Shown one piece after another: positions 19,828-27,437 of a DNA stretch of 64,000 nt. The number at the start of each line of letters is the position of its first letter. Position 1 is the first letter of the stretch. Where the stretch lies: NCBI RefSeq assembly GCF_000619885.1, contig NZ_JHUZ01000011.1, positions 186,001-250,000 on the forward strand, read 5' to 3'. Under the pieces are notes generated by a model. The model made no database searches. It saw nothing but the letters and a program-made list of their open reading frames with translations, and was not told where the DNA came from. Both the position numbers and the translations under genes were made by a program. The DNA is from Balneatrix alpica DSM 16621. Its GTDB lineage: Bacteria > Pseudomonadota > Gammaproteobacteria > Pseudomonadales > Balneatricaceae.

Positions 19828-20361
19828 TCAAGACAGCGGACGGGTGATAAAGAGGCCGACCTCGCAGCCTTCTTCAGCGCCACTCTGGATTTGTTCGGCC
19901 TGGGTGCGCAGGCTGGAGCCACTGGCCGCCAGAATCTGATCCATCGCGCCGGCAAACCAACCGGTGAACATATACTCAATCTTGCGACCGACCTTGCCAT
20001 ACTCGTAGACAAAGGCGGAGTGCTCTAAACGCACGCGGCAGGTACCGGCGGCCACATCGATCTCTTCAATCTTGAACAGCCCCCAGCCACGCTGGGACAG
20101 ACGGTTCATGTAGTGCTCAAACACCGCCACGCCGGATAAACCATGGCACTCGGCCTCTTTTTCACACCAGTGCCAGGCGGACTTGTAACCGGCCTTGTAG
20201 AGGATCTCGGCGTAGGCATCGGCCCCCAGGGCTTCTTCAATCGCCTTGTGGTTGTTAATAAAAAAGTGACGTGGGACGTACAGCATCGGCAGGGCGTCGG
20301 TGGTCCATACGCCGGTTTCGCTATCCACTTGAATCGGCAGGGCTGGGGCTTGTGCGCTCAT
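19828..20361 (-). CDS. DUF5943 / 4-vinyl-reductase-like protein of the dgc operon
   Basis: A 177-residue protein in the position of the small conserved protein between the dipeptidase-like gene and dgcA in pseudomonads. The central and C-terminal parts (LYKAGYKSAWHWCEKEAECH, GWFAGAMDQILAASGSS) resemble the V4R small-molecule-binding fold. The exact role in dimethylglycine metabolism is not known to me. ATG 20361 (MSAQAPALPIQVDSETG) was preferred to the 40-residue longer frame, which runs through the intergenic region into the preceding gene. Confidence 0.82.
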   Translation of the reverse strand: MSAQAPALPIQVDSETGVWTTDALPMLYVPRHFFINNHKAIEEALGADAYAEILYKAGYKSAWHWCEKEAECHGLSGVAVFEHYMNRLSQRGWGLFKIEEIDVAAGTCRVRLEHSAFVYEYGKVGRKIEYMFTGWFAGAMDQILAASGSSLRTQAEQIQSGAEEGCEVGLFITRPLS

Positions 20362-20437
20362 CGAACTAACCTCGGTATCGACCGGGGGCAACCCCCGGTA
20401 TCTCATTATTGTTGGCGGACTGTTGGCGAATGCGGGC

Positions 20438-21415
20438 TTATTCGCCCCAGACATCAGCAAGGATGCGAACCCAGTTCTCACCCATAATCTTGCGTACCTG
20501 ACGCTCGGAGAAACCGCGCTTCAGCAGGGCTTCGGTCAGGTTGGGGAATTCACCCAGGGTGCGAATACCCAGGGGGTTAACGATCTTGCCAAAGCGGGTC
20601 AGGCGGCGGGCATAGCCCTTGTCGTGGGTCAGCCACTCGAAGAAATCCTGGCCGTGGCCCTGGGTAAAGTCGGTGCCGATACCAACCGCATCTTCCCCGG
20701 CGATATTGACCACATACTCGATCGCTTCGACGTAATCCTCGATGGTGGAATCAATGCCATTCTTGAGGAAGGGGGCAAACATGGTGACGCCGATAAAGCC
20801 GCCGTGATCGGCGATAAACTTCAGCTCTTCATCGGACTTGTTACGGGGGTGCTCCTTCAGCCCGGAAGGCAGGCAGTGGGAATAGCACACCGGTTTTTTC
20901 GACTCCAGAATCACCTCTTCCGAGGTTTTGGAACCGACGTGGGACAGGTCACACATCACCCCTACCCGGTTCATCTCGGCCACGATCTCACGGCCAAAGC
21001 CGGACAGGCCACCATCGCGCTCATAGCAGCCGGTACCCACCAGGTTCTGGGTGTTGTAGCACATCTGCACAATGCCCACCCCCAACTGCTTGAAGATCTC
21101 CACATAACCGATCTGGTCTTCAAAAGCATGGGCATTCTGGAAACCGAAGATAATGCCGGTTTTGCCTTCTTCCTTGGCACGACGAATATCACTGGTATGA
21201 CGCACCGGGCGCACTAAATCGGCGTTTTCAGTCATCAACTGATTGAAGGCGGCGATATTATTGACCGTCGCCTGGAAGCCCTCCCACACCGACACGGTGC
21301 AGTTGGCCGCGGTGAGGCCGCCACGGCGCATATCCTCGAACAATTCCCGGTTCCACTTAGCGATAACCAGGCCATCGATGACGATGGAATCTTGATGTAA
21401 TTCGGCAGCGTTCAT
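20438..21415 (-). CDS. membrane-dipeptidase-like (M19) protein of the dgc operon
   Basis: A 325-residue peptidase M19/renal-dipeptidase family protein, first gene of the operon. Later metal-site residues are present (DLSHVG, YSHCLP, GIGTDF). The N-terminal His-x-Asp pair typical of M19 is replaced (IDGLVIAKWN), and the bridging Glu region reads FGFQNAHAF. The metal site is therefore altered and classical dipeptide hydrolysis is doubtful. As I recall, Pseudomonas PA5396 shares these changes, pointing to a conserved but different role beside dimethylglycine demethylase. ATG 21415 chosen (MNAAELHQDS). Confidence 0.88.
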   Translation of the reverse strand: MNAAELHQDSIVIDGLVIAKWNRELFEDMRRGGLTAANCTVSVWEGFQATVNNIAAFNQLMTENADLVRPVRHTSDIRRAKEEGKTGIIFGFQNAHAFEDQIGYVEIFKQLGVGIVQMCYNTQNLVGTGCYERDGGLSGFGREIVAEMNRVGVMCDLSHVGSKTSEEVILESKKPVCYSHCLPSGLKEHPRNKSDEELKFIADHGGFIGVTMFAPFLKNGIDSTIEDYVEAIEYVVNIAGEDAVGIGTDFTQGHGQDFFEWLTHDKGYARRLTRFGKIVNPLGIRTLGEFPNLTEALLKRGFSERQVRKIMGENWVRILADVWGE

Positions 21416-21716
21416 GGCTCCCACCTTCAACGTCGGGTGTCAGTTCAGGACCCTGGCATGCAGGTATCCTCTGTCTTGATGTTGGCAGTCTATCCCTGCC
21501 ACCTGGGCCCAGAGTCGTCGAAAACGACAGCAGAGTTGCCAATTACGTCATGGCTACGACGTGCAGAGATGCAAAAACACCAGAGACGACCTGATCCTGC
21601 CTTAAGCGGGCCCAAACGAGGTCAAATAAGAAACACTGAGGGAGGACGATGGGGACGACAGTGGCTAAAAAGCACCCCGCCGCCCCAGCCAATGACGGCG
21701 GCAAAATAGCCAGGGC
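21416..21716. other. intergenic promoter region of the dgc operon
   Basis: No gene is seen in 301 bp. Read on the minus strand it is the leader/promoter region of the dgc operon. It contains dyads GGCAG-N7-CTGCC (about 21486-21502) and GTCGT-N5-ACGAC (about 21514-21528). These are candidates for an AraC-type activator such as GbdR, but I cannot match a known consensus. Confidence 0.35.
21666..21703 (-). terminator. terminator of the MocR-type gene
   Basis: On the minus strand GCCGCC and GGCGGC (21679-21684 and 21697-21702) form a GC-rich stem, followed by a short spacer and TTTTT. It lies 14 bp after the regulator stop. Confidence 0.65.
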
Positions 21717-23153
21717 TCAGCGCGCTTTGAGCTGCTGCGCAAGCCAACGGAAAAACTCGGGACGCTGACAATAGCTGGCATTCAAACGTAAATACTCCTC
21801 ACTACCAGGCTGCTGGCTGAACACCTCCCCGCTGGCCAGGAAGATGCTATCCCGCTGCGCCTGCTCAATCAGCCCAGGCACGGATACCCCAGCAGGCACC
21901 CGCGCCCAGATAAACAAGCCCTCTCGCTGATCCTGCTCGAAGCGGAAGCCTAAGCGCTGCAAGCCAGTCATGCTCTTGCTGCGGGCCTCCATGACCCGCT
22001 CCTGCAGACGCTCCACATGGCGCTGGAAGCGTCCGGCCTCCAACACGTACTGCACCAGGGTTTCATCCATTAACGAACAGGCCATCACACTGGCGACCTT
22101 GTGTTCAAGCAGCGGTTGCATCCAGCGCGCAGGGGTCAGAATCAAGCCGATCCGCAATGCCGGGCTCAGCACCTTGCTAAAACTGCTGAGGTAGAACACC
22201 CGCTCATTCATCCCCCCAGTAGCCGGATTATGCTGCTGCGGCTGGGCCAGCTGGGCCAAATAAAAGCGCTCGCTACTGGCCAAATCGCCAAAGATGTCGT
22301 CCTCCGCCACATAGAAACCATACTGCTCCGCCAGCATCAGCAAACGGTGCGCCACCGCCATCGAGGTATGGCCACCAATCGGATTATGGGCCAGGGTTTG
22401 GGTCAATAACAGCTTGGGCCGGTATTGCTGACACAGCTGAGCCAACACCTGCAAATCCGGGCCATCCGCCCGCCGCGGCACCCGTAACACCCGCCCCGCC
22501 AGGGGGCTGTTGCTCTGCTTGAGCTGCAGCAGAAAATAGCTGGGGTCTTCCACCACCACATAGTCATCCGGCGCCAGCAACGCCTGACAGAGTAAAAAGA
22601 AACCGTGGGTCACCCCATTGGTCAGCAGGATGCGTCCGGCATCGGCCCCCAGGCCTTTTTCCCGCAAGCGAAAAGCCAGGCGCTCACGCAGGCCATCACT
22701 CCCCGCAATCGGCGCGGGGGCTCCCTGTAACAGCGCGGTGCGCATCAGCCGTCCGGTGACACTGGGGCTCACCGCATCCTCCAGCCAGGCGGGGGGCAAA
22801 AAGCCGCAACTCACCGGCAAGCGATAATGCTGGGTGTTGAGGGAGCGGCGCAAAAACGCCACCCCAGGATGACTGGCAGGCAGGGGAGCCAACTCCACCG
22901 GTTGTGCCGGTACCGTCTGCGGTGGTGCCACAAAGTAACCACTGCCACGGCGCGCCTGGACTACCCCCAACCCCGTCAGACGATCATAGGCGCTGGCCAC
23001 GGTGAAGCTGCTCACCCCCAAGCGCTCTGCCAGCTGGCGCACTGAAGGCAAGCGACTGCCCGGCTGCCATTGCTGGAGCTCAATCAGCCCCACCACCCCA
23101 TCACAGATTTGGTTGACCAGTGGCGTACTGGCCTGACGATCCAGGTTAAACAT
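21717..23153 (-). CDS. MocR-family (GntR HTH + aminotransferase-like) regulator
   Basis: A 478-residue regulator. An N-terminal GntR winged helix (SRLPSVRQLAERLGVSSFTV, about 38-70) is fused to a fold-type I aminotransferase domain (about 110-475). The PLP lysine region reads YLSSFSKVLSPALRIG, so PLP can probably bind. MocR proteins sense PLP or an amino-compound adduct and usually act on a neighbouring gene. Here a DMT-family transporter gene is divergent, with paired repeats in the shared 148-bp gap, so regulation of that exporter is the simplest reading. Confidence 0.9.
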   Translation of the reverse strand: MFNLDRQASTPLVNQICDGVVGLIELQQWQPGSRLPSVRQLAERLGVSSFTVASAYDRLTGLGVVQARRGSGYFVAPPQTVPAQPVELAPLPASHPGVAFLRRSLNTQHYRLPVSCGFLPPAWLEDAVSPSVTGRLMRTALLQGAPAPIAGSDGLRERLAFRLREKGLGADAGRILLTNGVTHGFFLLCQALLAPDDYVVVEDPSYFLLQLKQSNSPLAGRVLRVPRRADGPDLQVLAQLCQQYRPKLLLTQTLAHNPIGGHTSMAVAHRLLMLAEQYGFYVAEDDIFGDLASSERFYLAQLAQPQQHNPATGGMNERVFYLSSFSKVLSPALRIGLILTPARWMQPLLEHKVASVMACSLMDETLVQYVLEAGRFQRHVERLQERVMEARSKSMTGLQRLGFRFEQDQREGLFIWARVPAGVSVPGLIEQAQRDSIFLASGEVFSQQPGSEEYLRLNASYCQRPEFFRWLAQQLKAR

Positions 23154-23164
23154 GCACTCTCCGG

Positions 23165-23234
23165 CAACTGTATTGGCCCAAGGTCATAACAGTTTGCTAC
23201 CAAGCCCGCCAACTGTCTAGGTACTTTGACCTAA
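23165..23234. promoter_or_regulatory. candidate MocR operator region
   Basis: Direct repeats CAACTGT at 23165-23171 and 23210-23216 are 45 bp apart, about four helical turns. A looser inverted pair, AAGGTCA (23180-23186) and TGACCT (23227-23232), is interleaved. Widely spaced direct repeats are typical for MocR dimers. It lies between the divergent regulator and transporter genes. Confidence 0.4.
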
Positions 23235-23301
23235 CACTTTTCTAGCATGGCAAACAGCTATCCCCTTAACCACGACATGAGCCTGCCATGTGGAGTTACC
23301 T

Positions 23302-24204
23302 ATGAGCCTTGCCACTCCCGCCCTTCATCCCGGCCTGCAGCAACCCAGCCAAAGCGCCGCCTATATGCTCGCCTTGCTGGCGGTTGCCGGCTTTGCCATG
23401 ACCCTCCCGGCCACCAAAGTACTCACTGAGATGCTGTCGGCGCAGCAGATTGGCCTATACCGCGCGGTCATTGCCGCAGCCGCCGCCTTGCCATTACTGT
23501 GGCTGGCGCGCGCCCCCTGGCCCAAGCGCCAGCAACTGACGGGCTTAGCCGTGGTGGCCGCCGGCAATATCTTTGGCTTTCCGCTGCTCACCTCCGTCGG
23601 CATGCAATACGTGCCCGTCAGCCACGGCGCCGTCATTATTGCCGCCATGCCCCTTGCCACCGCACTAGCCTCTGCCCTGCTCAGTGGCATCCGCCCGGCA
23701 CCGCGCTTCTGGCTCTATGCCAGTAGCGGAGCCGTTTTAGTGCTGGGATATAGCATCTGGCAAAGCGGGGCCAGCGGCCTGTATTGGGGGGATCTAGCCC
23801 TGGTAGGAGCCGTACTGCTCGGTGCCATCGGCTATGCCAAGGGGGCCGAACTCTCCCAGCAAATGCCCGGCTGGCAGGTGATTTGCTGGGTCGTGGTGCT
23901 GAGCCTACCTCTCAGCCTGCCCTGGTCACTGCTGGTCTATACCCCAGGCAGCTTAAGCCAACTGCCCGAGCTGGGCTGGGCCGCGCTGTTATATATCGGT
24001 CTGGTTAGCTCGTTGTTTGGTTTTTTCGCCTGGAACAAGGCCCTGGCCACAGGCGGAGTGGCCCGCATCAGTCAGGTGCAGTTACTCCAACCCTTTCTGA
24101 CCTATGCCTACTCCATCGTGCTGCTGGGAGAAAGCTGGAACAGCCTGACCGCCGGGGTCTGCGCCCTGGTGATCGGACTGGTGTGGTTATCTAAACGCCA
24201 CTGA
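23302..24204 (+). CDS. EamA/DMT-family transporter
   Basis: A 300-residue membrane protein with about ten helices arranged as two EamA repeats (each about 135 residues; the second begins near LYWGDLALVGAVLLGAIGYA). Such proteins export amino acids, amines or other metabolites. ATG 23302 has GGAG seven bases upstream; the GTG at 23290 is weaker. It is divergent from a MocR regulator, which suggests an exporter induced by an amino compound. Substrate not determinable. Confidence 0.88.
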   Translation: MSLATPALHPGLQQPSQSAAYMLALLAVAGFAMTLPATKVLTEMLSAQQIGLYRAVIAAAAALPLLWLARAPWPKRQQLTGLAVVAAGNIFGFPLLTSVGMQYVPVSHGAVIIAAMPLATALASALLSGIRPAPRFWLYASSGAVLVLGYSIWQSGASGLYWGDLALVGAVLLGAIGYAKGAELSQQMPGWQVICWVVVLSLPLSLPWSLLVYTPGSLSQLPELGWAALLYIGLVSSLFGFFAWNKALATGGVARISQVQLLQPFLTYAYSIVLLGESWNSLTAGVCALVIGLVWLSKRH

Positions 24205-24276
24205 TACCCTACTAGGCTTGTTTCGCTGGGCTGGATGGGGTTAGCTGGCAACCCTGTCCCGCTTGCTGGAGTCTTT

Positions 24277-24636
24277 ATGTATATCGGTGAAGTCGCCAAA
24301 CGTACCGGCCTATCCATTAAAGCCATCCGCTTCTATGAGGCCAAAGGGCTGATCCCACCGCCCTTACGCCAGGGCAATTACCGTCTCTACCGTGACAGCG
24401 ACCTGGAACTACTCAGCCTGCTGGCGGAAGCCAGACAACTGGGCATTCCCCTGGCACGGCTACAGGGGGCGATTCGTTACCGCGACGGCCAGGTTGACTG
24501 GCAACGTATTCAGCAGTTTCTGCTGGAGGTCAAACAGCAATTCATCACCGAGCAACAGCGTCTGGCGGAGCAAATCAGCCGCCTCGAACGTTGCCTGTCC
24601 GCCCTGGATGGCTGTCCGCTTAATCACACCAGCTAA
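24277..24636 (+). CDS. MerR-family transcriptional regulator
   Basis: A 119-residue MerR regulator. The N-terminal winged helix reads YIGEVAKRTGLSIKAIRFYE, followed by a dimerisation coiled coil (about 80-108). The C-terminus holds two cysteines six residues apart (RLERCLSALDGCPLNHTS), which could sense metal or redox signals, although spacing differs from CueR. ATG 24277 has GGAG upstream. A promoter with a 19-bp spacer and central palindrome lies right after the gene, in front of a quinone reductase gene. Confidence 0.88.
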   Translation: MYIGEVAKRTGLSIKAIRFYEAKGLIPPPLRQGNYRLYRDSDLELLSLLAEARQLGIPLARLQGAIRYRDGQVDWQRIQQFLLEVKQQFITEQQRLAEQISRLERCLSALDGCPLNHTS

Positions 24637-24656
24637 TCTCACTTACGATAACAGCC

Positions 24657-24688
24657 TTGACTCTCCCCTTAAGGGGAGGGCTTAGGCT
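24657..24688 (+). promoter_or_regulatory. MerR-type promoter with 19-bp spacer and 16-bp palindrome
   Basis: -35 TTGACT (24657-24662), then a 19-bp spacer holding the perfect palindrome CTCCCCTTAAGGGGAG (24663-24678), then -10-like TTAGGC (24682-24687). Overlong spacers with a central dyad are the hallmark of MerR-activated promoters. It lies 20 bp after the merR-like gene and about 115 bp before the quinone reductase gene. Imperfect repeats of CGACCTATRGCTAYGAC (about 24716-24770) follow. Confidence 0.7.
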
Positions 24689-24803
24689 GGCGCTGTTTCG
24701 ACGGCATGTCGCTGCGACCTATGGCTATGACTATCCCTACGGCCTATGCCACGACCTATAGCTACGACCTGCCCCATCAATCAGCCTTATAGCGAGTGAC
24801 CAG

Positions 24804-25376
24804 ATGAAGAAAATCCTCCTTCTAAACGGCAACCCGAAAAGCGCCAGCTTCGCCAGCCTGCTTAGTGATACCTACCATATTGAGGCCAGAGAACAGGCCG
24901 AGGTACGCCGCTTTAATCTAACCGAGATGGACTTTAACCCCAGCCTGGAGCAAGGCTATGACGCCATCCAACCGCTGGAACCCTGTCTGCTGCAATGGCA
25001 GCAAGCCCTGCAATGGGCCGACCACCTGGTCATCATCACCCCGATTTGGTGGGGCGGCCTGCCCGCTAAGCTCAAAGGCCTGCTGGATCGCACCTTACTG
25101 CCCGGCTTTGCCTTTCAATACGATGGCAACAGCGCCGTGCCTACCCCGCTCCTAGTTGGCAAGAGTGCCCGCCTGCTACTGACCATGGACGCCCCCGCCG
25201 ACTATGCCGCCGAACAAGCCGCCCCGGTACTGGCGCAATTAGATCGCTTTAGTTTGCAGTTTTGTGGCATTGGCCCCGCCGAGGTCAACCTGTTTGGCTC
25301 CGTGATCCTCTCCGATGAAACCCAGCGGCAACAATGGCTGGCGGAAGTACAGGCACTGGGACGCGCCGGGGCTTAA
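24804..25376 (+). CDS. flavodoxin-fold NAD(P)H:quinone reductase
   Basis: A 190-residue protein of the NQO1/KefF/MdaB type. The N-terminal flavin phosphate-binding strand-turn reads KILLLNGNPKSASFASLL. The isoalloxazine-binding region reads IITPIWWGGLPAKLKGLLDR, followed by PGFAFQY. It should reduce quinones, and possibly azo or nitro compounds, by two electrons using FMN or FAD. The MerR-type promoter upstream suggests induction by electrophiles, metal or redox stress. Confidence 0.9.
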   Translation: MKKILLLNGNPKSASFASLLSDTYHIEAREQAEVRRFNLTEMDFNPSLEQGYDAIQPLEPCLLQWQQALQWADHLVIITPIWWGGLPAKLKGLLDRTLLPGFAFQYDGNSAVPTPLLVGKSARLLLTMDAPADYAAEQAAPVLAQLDRFSLQFCGIGPAEVNLFGSVILSDETQRQQWLAEVQALGRAGA

Positions 25377-25445
25377 AGATGGCGGATGGCGGCTAACCAC
25401 TGCGATCAGCCGATCACAAACACAGCAGCCATCCGTTTTGATCAC

Positions 25446-25952
25446 TCAGCCGCGTGCAGGCTTGCGCAACTGTTTTAATGAACTCGGCACAATCAGCTTA
25501 TGTACCGGCCCAACAAAGAACATATAAAGCTTGCCGAAACCGTTATGCACATGCACCACCGTGGTGGCATGCAGGCGCTGCACCCCCGCCTCGTTTTGCA
25601 GATAAAACGAGACTTTCACATCCAGATGCTTATCCCGATCCTCCAGAATCACCTCCTCCGGACGATTAAGCACCACCTTAAAAATACCCAGGGAGTCTCC
25701 GGGCTGATACGCCTCACTCGGCTTCGCCGCATCATAATCCGCCATCCGGCCAAGATGCTTCAGCCCCAACTTACTCACAATCCAATTACGCAACGCCATC
25801 AACTGATTAACCCAACGGGGCATGCGCTCCACCAGAGTTAAATACACATCCAGCGCACTTTGCTGCTCCGCCTGCACCTCGGTGACAAAGTGATCGTGAA
25901 AATACGCCCCTTCAACAAAATCCTGAATTTTGCCATATGACTGGGTGGTCAT
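25446..25952 (-). CDS. DUF2867 domain protein (copy 1)
   Basis: A 168-residue DUF2867 protein (LRNWIVSKLGLK, the phrase VVHVHNGFGKLYMFFVGPVH, and a C-terminal basic helix). Function unknown; the fold is related to SRPBCC-like proteins in some annotations. Its start lies about 45 bp after the core of the first attC-like site, so it may be the terminal cassette or the chromosomal flank. The 3' side shows only a weak GGATGGC/GCCATCC palindrome. A second, diverged DUF2867 gene lies 4.8 kb away inside the cassette block. Confidence 0.8.
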   Translation of the reverse strand: MTTQSYGKIQDFVEGAYFHDHFVTEVQAEQQSALDVYLTLVERMPRWVNQLMALRNWIVSKLGLKHLGRMADYDAAKPSEAYQPGDSLGIFKVVLNRPEEVILEDRDKHLDVKVSFYLQNEAGVQRLHATTVVHVHNGFGKLYMFFVGPVHKLIVPSSLKQLRKPARG

Positions 25953-25995
25953 TTTATCTCCCTATAAAGTTTGTTATGCGGTTAGGTATGATAAT

Positions 25996-26124
25996 CCAGC
26001 TAACACTTTAAAAGCGGCAATATCTTTAAAACAAAAGTCTATGATATTGCATCCTTACTGCATTTTTCGGATAAGTGACACCGCTTTTTATATTCCCTAT
26101 TGGTTGTCTGTCATAGGTTGTTAT
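25996..26124 (-). repeat. attC-like site 1
   Basis: Minus-strand order: TAACAACC (containing the stop of the YggL-like gene), arm AAAAGCGG, inner arms GATATTGC and GCAATATC, arm CCGCTTTT, core GTGTTAGC. Nested imperfect palindromes of this size and polarity are typical of integron attC sites. Confidence 0.6.
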
Positions 26125-26450
26125 ACACCATAATTTGCATCAACCAACTCACCAATGTGCACATTCGTTATTCCCGCCTGGGCTTCCAGCCATGCTTTCA
26201 CTGTCACCCGGTCTTCATTTGTCGGCGAACCGTAACGAAACTCGCTGCACAAAAAGCCAGAAAATGTGTCAGGCGAAAAGCCAACTGCACAAATAAGATG
26301 TAGGGAGTCAGTAAACTCAAGAAACACATCTAAAAAGCTATCGTCTTCGTCACGACTCACAGTGGATTGACAAGTAAACTCAAATCCAAAGATTGCAAAC
26401 TCCTCTAAATAGAGCTTCTTTCTCAATCTTCTTTTTCGTTTCGTTGGCAT
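26121..26450 (-). CDS. YggL-like (DUF469) protein in a cassette
   Basis: A 109-residue protein whose N-terminus (MPTKRKRRLRKKLYLEEFAI) matches YggL, a DUF469 protein reported to bind the 50S ribosome. The middle and C-terminus (AWLEAQAGITNVHIGELVDA) also follow the family. ATG 26450 has GGAGAG upstream. The upstream extension of the frame runs into attC site 2 and is not coding. Its TAA lies in the first core of attC site 1. A ribosome-associated protein carried as a cassette is unusual. Confidence 0.78.
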   Translation of the reverse strand: MPTKRKRRLRKKLYLEEFAIFGFEFTCQSTVSRDEDDSFLDVFLEFTDSLHLICAVGFSPDTFSGFLCSEFRYGSPTNEDRVTVKAWLEAQAGITNVHIGELVDANYGV

Positions 26451-26458
26451 AAGCCTCT

Positions 26459-26555
26459 CCAAACATAACGCCCCACAAGAGGCAAACAAATAAGCGCGCG
26501 TTTTGGCTGCCCCAGCACCAACGGGAGCAATTGCTGCGACTTGATAGGCGTTTTT
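26459..26555 (-). repeat. attC-like site 2
   Basis: Minus strand from AAACGCCTATCAAG to CTTGTGGGGCGTTATG. The outer arms ACGCC and GGCGT, and the ending GGGCGTTATG, resemble Vibrio-type attC ends. It separates the YggL-like gene from the 60-aa membrane protein gene. Confidence 0.6.
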
Positions 26556-26738
26556 CTACTTACTTTCGAGTTTTTCGTTGATTGCATTGAACAACAATAC
26601 TCCAAAAAGAACTACACAAGCTGTAGCCACAGTTTTCCACGCCACATCAGGATCAATATACTCCCAAATAGCTAACACGCAAATTAGTACAGATATTGAT
26701 ATACATGCAGTACTTATAGTGAAAATAATCTTTTTCAC
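26556..26738 (-). CDS. small membrane protein, unknown
   Basis: A 60-residue protein with two predicted membrane helices (IIFTISTACISISVLICVLA and VATACVVLFGVLLFNAI). GTG 26738 was chosen because GGAGAG lies upstream and the longer frame would translate attC site 3. The cassette position is supported by attC-like sites on both sides. No family recognised. Confidence 0.6.
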   Translation of the reverse strand: MKKIIFTISTACISISVLICVLAIWEYIDPDVAWKTVATACVVLFGVLLFNAINEKLESK

Positions 26739-26779
26739 AATCCATCTCTCCCTAGTTTGCCATCCACCCAGGAGTCGGG

Positions 26780-26860
26780 CACATAACGTTTGGTTAAGAA
26801 GCAGCCCAAAGTGCAGTTTTTGGACGTCCCAGCGAGCGATTTGAACCAATTATTATGTTT
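26780..26860 (-). repeat. attC-like site 3
   Basis: Minus-strand outer arms ATAATTGGTTCAA and TTAACCAAACGTTAT, with a central segment GGACGTCCAAAAACTGC shared (with small changes) by sites 5 and 7. It begins right at the stop of the lipoprotein gene. Confidence 0.6.
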
Positions 26861-27345
26861 TACCAGCGCATCCCGGCACCAATAATGTGGCACTCATCTG
26901 GTTTTTTGTCATTGATCGACTTTATGTACTCGTTCCACTGCTCTTTGTTCATATCCTTATCGTTTTGATCGACTTCGCTCTGTAGTTTGGCGCAGGCTTT
27001 TTTGCTGCTTTCGATGGCTGCTAGGCGTTCGGAAAGATAATTAGCATCAACCCTTGATCCATTTATTGGACCAAAATAAAGAGTATTTCCGTCCTCCGAT
27101 AACTTCAGCGGCATGTTGTTGTAGGATAAGCCGTCAGCTGTCTCTGTTAGGGCGATAGCATTACTTTTGCGAATAGCATCCTCGACAAAGAGATATGCAT
27201 CACCATCTTTTTTGATTTCTGAAATTTTCTCAGTACCTGATAGGTTATGCTTGTATTTATAAAATCCGATAGCCTTTTCATTGCTGTCGCCACAGGCCGT
27301 GATGAAAAATGTGAGTGCAATTGTGATTAGTGGCTTGGTTTTCAT
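26860..27345 (-). CDS. small lipoprotein, unknown
   Basis: A 161-residue protein with a signal peptide and lipobox (ITIALTFFITAC, Cys about 18), so a membrane-attached lipoprotein is expected. The mature part is charged and hydrophilic, with SKKACAKLQSEVDQNDKDMN as a likely helical stretch. ATG 27345 has GAGGT upstream. No domain recognised. It lies between attC-like sites 3 and 4. Confidence 0.75.
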   Translation of the reverse strand: MKTKPLITIALTFFITACGDSNEKAIGFYKYKHNLSGTEKISEIKKDGDAYLFVEDAIRKSNAIALTETADGLSYNNMPLKLSEDGNTLYFGPINGSRVDANYLSERLAAIESSKKACAKLQSEVDQNDKDMNKEQWNEYIKSINDKKPDECHIIGAGMRW

Positions 27346-27376
27346 GTTTACCTCATGTAGTGAATGAAGCATAGCG

Positions 27377-27437
27377 CTCGTAACACTTGACCGAAAAAGT
27401 GCAGTTTTTGGAGTCAAATGCTTACGCTTGTTAGGAC
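27377..27437 (-). repeat. attC-like site 4
   Basis: Short site. Minus-strand arms TAACA...TTTGAC and GTCAA...TGTTA flank a 20-nt centre (AAAAACTGCACTTTTT). The TAAC holds the stop codon of the DUF2971 gene. Confidence 0.6.

Noticed and set aside
14252-20487. Many plus-strand frames of 90-300 codons across the dgc-etf operon
   Set aside because: All are antisense shadows of well-supported minus-strand genes, caused by GC-rich codon use.
21483-21505. sigma-54-like TGGCA...TGCC ahead of the dgc operon
   Set aside because: Spacing between GG and GC is 12 bp instead of 10, and it faces the wrong way for the operon.
25380-25445. attC site after the first DUF2867 gene
   Set aside because: Only GGATGGC/GCCATCC arms and a poor core are seen; not enough to call a recombination site.
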